Assembly: GCA_030848705.1 (NCBI GenBank)
Contig: CM061236.1
Location: forward strand, 57,245,481-57,309,480
Length of the DNA stretch: 64,000 bases
Direction of reading: 5' to 3'
DNA from: Heracleum sosnowskyi
Lineage: Eukaryota; Streptophyta; Magnoliopsida; Apiales; Apiaceae
Shown: positions 56,832-64,000 of the stretch, piece by piece
How the letters are laid out: the number at the start of each line of letters is the position of its first letter
How positions within the stretch are numbered: the first letter of the stretch is position 1
The notes under the pieces: generated by a model
Databases searched by the model: none
The model's input: the letters and a program-made list of their open reading frames with translations, nothing else
What the model was told of the DNA's origin: nothing
Program-made: the position numbers and the translations under genes

Positions 56832-59750
56832 TTGATACTGATGGTCACAAAAGCTTGCAGGATTCCAAGAAGATTTCATCCTCAGAACCATTCAAGTAGC
56901 TCTCTAATCTATGGTTACGATTTTAATATAGCTAGCATGCTTATTGATTCCATAGGAAGTCGAATAAATGAGAATCAGGAAACTGTCTACTTTGGTCGTT
57001 TTCTGCATTTGATTTTTAAATACTTATGCCCTAATGTTGTTTTTCAAGATGAGTGTTTGTTACCTGTTTTCCAGAATACCCCTCGCTTCTTTCAGGAGTA
57101 CATGTTGAAGGGAAACCAAATGTTTCAAGGTGATGTTGTGTATCCTAGACAGGTCAGGCAACTTCTAAGACAGAGACTGCCTACTGTTTATGGAGTTGCT
57201 CTCAGTACTATGACTCAGAGGTCTGCTGTCGATACCCCCTCTGGCTCTAACCCAAGTACACAATCCAAACAGTTTACCAAACACTTACTTCCCACCTCTG
57301 ATGGCTCTCAAAAGCAATCAATTGTACCACATACAAGGTTAGCCAAATTTGTGCGACATTCTCAGTCGTCAGGATCAAGGACCTTGTCAAATCCACCCAC
57401 CAATATCATGGAGAAACAAGGTGATCAACCAGTTGGTATGGCATCCAAAATACTGGCTTCACGAAGAAAGCATACAACTGTTGTTGATACTGATGATGAT
57501 ACTGATGATGATGATATACCTCTGTCCTCAATATTTAAGATATCATCTATGGATTTGGCGAATGACATTCCTTCTTCACCATCATCTCCCAAACGAAGAA
57601 GATTGCGGAAATCTAGTCTTTATTCTCACTTTGATGCTGTTGATGATCTCCACAAAACTCTTCATGCCAGTACTGCTACTGATATCCCTATCAGTTGTGC
57701 TTTGGACAACACTTTCACCTATGATATCGGATATGCTCCTGATGCAATACCAACACTTGCTGCTAACATGTCTGACGTGCAACCATCACCTGAAAAAGTG
57801 GTTGTCTCTGATTCCAGTCCTTCTGTTTCTCCACAGGGAAGGAAGTTTGATATGTCTTATGATCAAATTAAAAGACTGGAACATGCAGCTCGAAAGGAAA
57901 TTGTTGGGTCTGCTGGTCAGAAAAGGAAGATCTGTTTTACAAGAACAAAGAAAAGGAATGTTAAGGCCAGAACAACTTTTGCTCCTAGTATTGATCTGGA
58001 TACACAAGAACCTGGTTCTCAGTGTGAACTAGCAGTCCACAGAGATCAAGCCACACAAGAACCATCTACTCAAAGGGTAGATGAAGGCGTGGAGCTGTCA
58101 TATCAGGATTCTTTACCCTCTTCTGTGTTACTCCCTGAACCTGATCAAAGCATTTTTGAAGAGGAGGTCATTGCTTATTTTGATGAAGACAAATCTTCAG
58201 GCTCCAGTACATCCTACTGAAGCAGTCCACATTGTCCAGGCTCCACAAGAACCTTTCATTCAAAGTATGGAAGCATGCCCGTTTGCAGACAGTCAAGCTC
58301 TCATGATTCAACCATTGTCCTCTCGTCCTATGGACATTGAGGAATCAGGTAATGTGACTAATCCTGATTCTCCTATGGTTGTTTACTCTCCTGGTGTCAG
58401 GATGATTATTGACAGACCCTTGACTGAGGGATCCCCTGTTAGTATGACTGCACTCTACCCTTCTCTTCCATCTCTTATTTCTTCGTTTCTGAGTGCTCTG
58501 AGCCTTTTTCGTGAGAATGAGAGAAAAGATTTAGAGAAAAATAGAATTGTTGAGAGGCAGTCTCCTGAACTGGAAAAATGAGAGGTAGAATTGAGTGCGA
58601 ATGCTATGCATTTGAGTGAGGAAATTCTGACTATCAAAAGTTCAGATAGTGTGTTGGTGAGCGGTGATGAGATCACTGAAAAAGAAAAGAGAGATCTAGG
58701 TGTTACTGATTTTTCTGTAGGTACATCCAATACCCCTGCAGTTTCTCTGTCGCAGGATCAGTCTCACAGTTCTACTTCAAGCTCTGAAAATTCTGATCCT
58801 GATGATTCTTCAAATGACATTCTGACTAGTCACAGGCGAGCGCAGTGGAATCATTCTTGGACTGATCCCTCATCTTTTGTTGGTATTACTGGAGCTCATT
58901 GTCACTTAGCCACTGCTTTTAAGGAGAATAAAAGTTCAGATCTTCAAGCTCATCTTAAAGGTACTTCTCTCATGCTTAGAGCTATTGTTGAAGAGATTAC
59001 TGATGTCAGGACTTCAACTGCAAAGAATATTGCTGATGTTGTGGCTGCGAATGCTCAATCTGACGCTCGACATAAAAGAGATTTTGCCTGTGTTCATAAA
59101 GATCATGTCTCTCTTGAACATCGAATTACAACTCTGGAAAAAAAGGCTGAATCTATGGATGCTAAGCTGGACTTACTTATCTCTTCTCTTGTTCCTGATG
59201 CTGGTACTGATGCCAAAAAGGGGGAGAAAGTAGTGTCAACCAAATGCTCTCCAGAGTTAGTGGTTTTAAGGAGGGATGATGCTTCTGATGGATGATCTAG
59301 TCAAAAACAGGTATCTACTGATGCTGCTGCTAGGACACAAATCATTGTGTCTAATAAAAGTCAAAAACAGCAGTCAACACAAGTATCTGGATCTGGTTCT
59401 AGAATGCAATCTCATGATATTATAGTGACAACTGCTGAGCAGGAAAAGAAGTTTCATCAGAATGTGAATATTGATGGAATAGAATACACTGTGCACTATA
59501 AAGATCCCATACTTTAAGCATTCAATGAGCAGCAAGCGAGAAAACTTCTTCAAGAAATGTATCCTGATGAGGATGTAGAAGAAATGGTGGAAGCTCAAAG
59601 GATAGAGTATGAAATGCTAAACTCACAGAAAGGAATTGTCAGAAGTGAAAAGAAGGGAAACAGGTCTAGAGGTAGAGGTCATGGTAGAGGAAGAGGAAGG
59701 ACTATCAAATCACGTTCAGAATCTCAAAAAGGTATTGTGATCAAAGAAGG
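56832..59750 (+). pseudogene. Sirevirus third ORF, truncated by insertion
   Basis: Begins 36 bases after the pol stop (first ATG at 56841). The first frame runs to 58220. A frameshift near 58190 leads to frame 1, which has stops TGA 58579, TGA 59293 and TAA 59516, and is cut at 59750 by the next LTR. N-terminal helix-rich domain (FGRFLHLIFKYLCPN, ~57000), basic KRRRLRKSS (~57595), TQEP repeats (~58000-58060), coiled coil (~58970-59210), the block KKGEKVVSTKCSPEL (~59215) shared with the ORF at 46509-50631, and an RG-rich box (~59665). A GCTTGCAG acceptor-like sequence ends at 56860. No signal peptide or membrane anchor is evident. Confidence 0.78.
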
Positions 59751-60248
59751 TGTTAGATATAATTGCTGACGTTTGTTCATCAGTGTTTAAGTACCAGGTA
59801 CATATCAGAGTTTATATAGAAGCCGGTCAGAGTTTGTTAAAGTCTGACAGGGTGATAGTTGACTTAGCTGTCGGTGCAAAGATAAAGATTCTAGAAGCAA
59901 TATATTCTGAAGATGGAAAGAAGCAGAATATATTGATACAGCTAAGGAGACTGGACAGAAGACTGAAGCAATCCTTAATTGATAATAATTGTATAGCTAA
60001 TTTATAGGAATATCAATTAGAGATGGATTGTAAGTAGCTGTGTACTATATAAACACAGATAGGCTATCCCTAGAAGGGACACACGAACATTGAATATATT
60101 ATTCTTGTAACCTAGTAGCTCTTTGTGATTCATTAACATCACTAAGAGAGAATTATTTAATATAATTCAGTTTGTTGATTTACAAACCTGTGTTCTTGAT
60201 TGTTATTCTCATACATACTTGATTATATATTGTGTATTCGGCCTAACA
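59751..60248 (+). repeat. 5' LTR of the third Sirevirus (498 bp)
   Basis: TGTTAGATATAATTG... to ...CGGCCTAACA, with a perfect 6-bp TGTTAG/CTAACA terminal inverted repeat. TATATAAACACAG starts at 60046. Confidence 0.92.
60046..60053 (+). promoter_or_regulatory. TATA box of Sirevirus LTR
   Basis: TATATAAA followed by CACAG, as in the other Sirevirus LTRs of this window. Confidence 0.6.
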
Positions 60249-60250
60249 AT

Positions 60251-60262
60251 TGGTATCAGAGC
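60251..60262 (+). promoter_or_regulatory. primer-binding site (initiator tRNA-Met)
   Basis: TGGTATCAGAGC, two bases after the LTR end. Confidence 0.93.
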
Positions 60263-60311
60263 CAAGGCTGTTTAATATATACAGTTTTACGATTCAAACA
60301 CAGTAATAATC

Positions 60312-62636
60312 ATGTCTGAAGAAAATCAAACTGCTCCTAAGGCTGAACAGGTTAAGCCCAATTCTGTGAGTCGATATGAAACAATCAGGGTTCCAATTCT
60401 CAGGCCAGTAGAGTATCCGATTTAGAAGGTGAAGATGACCATGTTTCTGGAGGCTACAGATCCAGAATACCTTGACAGAATCTATGATGGTCCTCATATG
60501 CCGACTAAATTGTCCCCTGTTGTTGATGGTCAAGAACAAAAGACTGTTCCAAAGGAAAAGAAAGATATGACTCCTGAGGACATCTCATCAATTGCAAAAG
60601 ATGCAAAGGTTAGACATCTTCTCCACAGTGCTTTAGATAATGTTATGTCTAACAGAGTAATTGGCTGCAAGACTGCCAAAGAGATATGGGATGCTTTAGA
60701 AGTCAGATGCCAGGGAATAGGTGCTATTAAGAAGAACAGAAAGACAATACTCACACAGGAGTATGAGCACTTTGATTCAAGACCTAATGAAACCTTGACT
60801 GAGACTTATGACAGATTTTGCAAACTATTGAATGATCTGTCTCTGGTTGATAAAGAATATGAGCTTGAAGAGTCTAATCTCAAGTTTCTGTTATCTCTAC
60901 CTGAAAAGTGGGATTTAAAGACAACCACAATAAGAGATAATTATGAGCTTGCTGATACAGATCTTGATGAAATCTATGGGTTGTTGAAAACTCATGAACT
61001 GGAGATAGAACAAAGGAATAGAAGATTGAGTAAAAAGACAAAATCTGTTGCTCTCAAAGTTGAGGAGAAGCCCATCAAGAAGGAATCATCAAGAAAGAAA
61101 GCCAAGGGAAAGGCTTTAGTCATTAAATCTGAAAGCGAGTCATCAAACTCTGATGATGACTCAAACTCTGATGAAGCTTCTGACTCTGAGGATGATGAAG
61201 AACAGATGATGCAAATGGCTGCACTGATGGTGAAGACTTTCAAGAAGATGGGATTCAAGAACTTTAAGAAAGGAAAGAGATTCTCAAGGAAAGATTCAAA
61301 CTCTGAAAGGAAAAGTTTTAGAAAGTCTGATGGAAGGGAGACCAAGTCTGGCAAGAAGGATAAATCTGAAATCCAGTGCTACAAGTGTAAGGAGATGGGT
61401 CACTATGCTCCAGAGTGCAAGAAAGGCAAATCTGAGAAAGCACTCATCTCTAAAGGCAAAGACTGGGCAGATACTTCAGACTCTGATGATGGAGAAAATT
61501 ATGCTCTAATGGCAACTGTCAGAGATGAGACTGAATCATCTGAAAATAAGGTACCCCTAACTACTTATGCTTATGATACTGATAATATATCTGAATTGAG
61601 AGTATATCTGAAAAGTGTACATGTTAGTTATAGGGATCAGACTTTAGAAAATGAGAGAATTAAATCTGAGAATCTTAGCCTTAAAGATAGAAACAAGTTT
61701 CTTGAAGGAGAACTTGAAAATATGAAGCAGATTCAAAAAGAAAGAGATGATGCTGTTTATGTAGAACAGGAGTTGCTGAAAAGATATAAGCAATTAGAAT
61801 CTGATCTAGAAAAAGAAAGAAAAATAATCAAGACTTGGACAGACTCTGGAAGAGACACTCATCAAGTGTTTCAGACAGATTCTGTAGGTTTAGGCTATTG
61901 TGAAAATGATGAACTTAGGTTTAAAGACAAAGTTAAGGTAAAACCACAACTTAAACCTGTGAAATTTGTTCCAGAAGCCAATAAGTTAAAATCTGTTGTA
62001 ATAAGAGAAGCTGATATGGAATCAGATGAAGCCTGTGAAAGACAGGAAAATATTATAACAGAAAAACTTATGGAAAGAGAAGCTGTTAGAAAGCCAGTAA
62101 AAACTTGTGAAAAACAGGTTAATGTTGGTTTGATGACAGGAAAACAGTTCAATCATAAGCTGAAAGAGGTAAAATCTGCCATGAAACCAAAAGGGTCCAA
62201 GAAGAATAGGAATGGAAAGATAGGCATAAATAAAAGAAATAATCATTTGCCTACTGGTGCTGCTCCAAGGAAAACATGTTATAATTGTGGTAGTTCTAAT
62301 CATCTTGCTAATTACTGCACAAAGAATAAAAATATCAATTCTTTACCTTCTACATCAGGAGTAAAGAATGATTATGTTAGGGTTAGACCACAGACTTTAT
62401 GCACACACTGTGGGAGCACTTGGCATTCCATTTATACTTGCAAGAGTTATCATGCTATTTATCACAACTATTATGAGCTAAAACCCAATCTGAAATGGGT
62501 TAGAGCAAACTCTGCAAGTGTAAAGTCTGACAATGTTAGTTTAAACTCTGTTGATAGTAATTCCGCTGCAAAAACTAACACTGTTAAGAAAGACAAAGGA
62601 TCCAAGCAAGTCTGGGTCCTTAAAACTAACACTTAG
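60312..62636 (+). pseudogene. gag: Sirevirus gag, one nonsense codon
   Basis: The ATG at 60312 starts MSEENQTAPKAEQ. TAG at 60423-60425 replaces the tryptophan codon found in the other gags (YPTWRVKM, FSTWKVRM), after which the frame is open to TAG 62634-62636. UBN2-type core to about 61010, then an acidic serine-rich linker. First zinc knuckle CYKCKEMGHYAPEC (~61378), coiled coil (~61620-61840), then CYNCGSSNHLANYC (~62278) and CTHCGSTWHSIYTC (~62401). With one base change it is the best-preserved gag in the window. Translation could only restart downstream, losing the N-terminus. Confidence 0.9.
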
Positions 62637-62646
62637 TGTTTGTTTG

Positions 62647-62655
62647 TGATTGCAG
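62647..62655 (+). promoter_or_regulatory. possible 3' splice site at gag-pol junction
   Basis: TGATTGCAG followed by GG; a perfect CTAAC box lies about 26 bases upstream with a T-rich tract between. It matches the element at 53.5 kb. Pol is in a different frame from gag here, so simple stop readthrough could not express pol. Confidence 0.45.
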
Positions 62656-64000
62656 GGTATAAAAGAGAGCACACTTATCTTGGACAGTGGATGCTCAGGA
62701 CATATGACTGGAAATAAAGCCCTGCTATCAGACTTTAAGGAGAAGGCTGGCCCAAAGGTTTCCTATGGAGATGGCAACATAGGACACACTCTGGGATATG
62801 GCAATATTAATCTTGGAAGTGTCATCATCACAAATGTAGCTCTAGTCTCAGGACTCAAGCATAATCTGCTATCTGTGAGTCAAATCTGTGATAGAGGAAA
62901 CCATGTAGATTTTCATACTGAATACTGTGAAGTTATCAGTAAATCTACTGGAAAAGTTGTTCTAGTTGGACACAGGCGCAACAACATTTATGAAGCAAGT
63001 TTGGTAACAAACTCTGATGGAAAAACAGTGTGTCTGACTGCAAGAATGTCAAATGAAGAGAGTTGGAATTGGCATAAGAAGCTCTCTCATCTCAATTTGA
63101 ACAACATAAATGAGCTAATAAGAAAGGATCTTGTAAGGGGACTCCCAAAATCAATACTCAGTCTAGATGGCCTATGTGATTCTTGTCAAAAGGCCAAGCA
63201 AAGGAAGTCATCTTTCAAGAGCAAATCTGAATCTTCAGTAGTGGAACCTTATCATCTTCTTCATGTTGATCTCTTTGGACCAGTGAATGTGATGTCCATG
63301 GGCAGAAAGAAATATGCTCTAGTAATTGTTGATGAATATACTAGATATACATGGGTGTATTTCTTATCAAAGAAGGATGAAACTGCTCAAACTCTGATGG
63401 ATCATGTAAATCTACTGGACAAAGGATCACAGCACAAAGTCAAAATTATAAGGAGTGATAATGGAACTGAATTCAGAAACTCAATCATGGAAGCTTTCTG
63501 CAAGGAAAGAGGAGTGAAACAAGAGTTTTCTGCACCTGGAACTCCACAGCAAAATTGTGTAGTTGAAAGGAAGAACAGAACTTTAATTGAAGCAGCCAGA
63601 ACTATGCTTGAAGAAGCAAAATTACCAACTTATTTCTGGGCAGAAGCTGTTCAAACTGCTTGTTTTACTCAAAATGCAACATTGATCAACAAGCATGGGA
63701 AAACACCATATGAGATGATGAAAAATAAGAAGCCAAATTTGAAATATTTTCATATATTTGGATGCAAATGCTTTGTGTTGAAGACTCATCCTGAACAGTT
63801 GACCAAGTTTGAGTTAAAAGCTGATGAAGGAATCTTTGTTGGCTATCCATTGTCAACAAAAGCATTCAGAGTCTACAATCTGAGAACTAAAGTGATCATG
63901 GAATCCATACATGTGTCATTTGATGACAAGAAAATAACTGGACTTGATGACTTAGATGGATATGATCAACTGCGTTTTGAAAATGAAGGTTTATTCTCTG
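62650..64000 (+). CDS. pol: copia pol, N-terminal part (protease, integrase), open at window edge
   Basis: Frame 1 is open from the TGA at 62647 to the last base, with no stop in about 450 codons. Protease active site LDSGCSGHMTG near 62680, GAG-pre-integrase WNWHKKLSHLN near 63065, CDSCQKAKQRK, then the integrase core with VDLFGPV, SDNGTEF and the glutamate of VVERKNR. The usually conserved QQNG before that glutamate reads QQNC. The start is uncertain: the frame has no ATG before 62689, and an upstream exon or a frameshift from gag may supply the N-terminus. Reverse transcriptase lies outside the window. Confidence 0.9.
   Translation, partial: MQGIKESTLILDSGCSGHMTGNKALLSDFKEKAGPKVSYGDGNIGHTLGYGNINLGSVIITNVALVSGLKHNLLSVSQICDRGNHVDFHTEYCEVISKSTGKVVLVGHRRNNIYEASLVTNSDGKTVCLTARMSNEESWNWHKKLSHLNLNNINELIRKDLVRGLPKSILSLDGLCDSCQKAKQRKSSFKSKSESSVVEPYHLLHVDLFGPVNVMSMGRKKYALVIVDEYTRYTWVYFLSKKDETAQTLMDHVNLLDKGSQHKVKIIRSDNGTEFRNSIMEAFCKERGVKQEFSAPGTPQQNCVVERKNRTLIEAARTMLEEAKLPTYFWAEAVQTACFTQNATLINKHGKTPYEMMKNKKPNLKYFHIFGCKCFVLKTHPEQLTKFELKADEGIFVGYPLSTKAFRVYNLRTKVIMESIHVSFDDKKITGLDDLDGYDQLRFENEGLFS

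Larger units (their letters stand above)
50632..59750 (+). mobile_element. Sirevirus, plus strand, nearly complete up to its third ORF
   Basis: LTR, primer-binding site, gag, protease-integrase-reverse transcriptase-RNase H (the copia order) and a third ORF downstream of pol, the hallmark of Sireviruses of the SIRE1/Maximus type. It was inserted in the third ORF of the minus-strand element and is itself interrupted at 59750/59751. Its 3' LTR is outside the window. The left boundary is inferred from the TG near 50632. Confidence 0.85.
59751..64000 (+). mobile_element. third nested Sirevirus, 5' part (continues beyond window)
   Basis: LTR 59751-60248, primer-binding site 60251-60262, gag 60312-62636, and pol open from 62650 to the window end. 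It is inserted in the third ORF of the preceding element. GAAGG at 59746-59750 should be half of its target duplication. Confidence 0.92.

Noticed and set aside
1..64000. tRNA or rRNA genes
   Set aside because: Scanning by eye found only primer-binding sites that mimic tRNA 3' ends and no cloverleaf or rRNA segment.

Overview
The window looks like repeat-dense nuclear DNA of a flowering plant, most likely a eudicot. The evidence is plant-specific retrotransposon lineages (Sirevirus-type Ty1/copia with an extra 3' ORF, Tekay/Del chromovirus, Athila), plant-type Helitron ends, and one four-exon nuclear gene with GT-AG introns. I cannot name the species. There is no bacterial, organellar or CRISPR content.

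Left block, 1-21.9 kb, is a pile of nested LTR retrotransposons. A minus-strand copia element (gag, then its 5' LTR at 955-1461) sits in a plus-strand Tekay chromovirus (pol remnant 1462-3484, 3' LTR 3524-6744). That chromovirus sits in the third ('envelope-like') ORF of an old Sirevirus (6745-9430 and 17288-18318). The same ORF was split again, much more recently, by an Athila-derived non-autonomous element (9431-17282). The Athila element has equal-length LTRs, a 5-bp target duplication, and one 954-codon ORF fusing gag and protease to an integrase tail. After it come the Sirevirus 3' LTR (18551-19715) and the 3' end of a second Sirevirus (19716-21884) that carries a solo copia LTR (20957-21527, duplication CAAAC).

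Middle block, 21.9-34.3 kb, is AT-rich and holds at least seven degenerate or complete non-autonomous Helitrons of two families, mostly on the minus strand, some abutting. None carries a recognisable gene.

From 34.3 to 40.2 kb a hairpin-rich element with inverted ends (probably Mutator-like, 10-bp duplication TTAAATAAAG) contains a solo copia LTR (34633-39397, duplication CTTGT). That LTR in turn contains a solo Tekay LTR (35770-39112).

The only host gene I can support is at 40748-44061. Its four exons encode a 418-residue WSS1-type WLM-domain metalloprotease with two RanBP2-type zinc fingers, the family that degrades DNA-protein crosslinks.

Right block, 45.8-64 kb, is three Sireviruses nested in one another. 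A minus-strand element (3' LTR 45818-46399, third ORF 46509-50631) was entered by a plus-strand element (about 50632-59750: LTR, gag, complete pol, third ORF). That one was entered by a third element (59751 to the window end: LTR, gag, start of pol). All gag or third ORFs carry stops or frameshifts; the pol of the last element is open to the window edge.

The most interesting signals are: an intron-like 3' end (CTAAC, T-rich tract, TGATTGCAG/GG) conserved at the gag-pol junction of two different Sireviruses; a third ORF with nuclear-signal-like, coiled-coil and RG-rich features rather than envelope features; a conserved micro-ORF inside Tekay LTRs; the gag-protease-integrase-tail fusion in the Athila derivative; and arrays of small hairpins in two unrelated element types.
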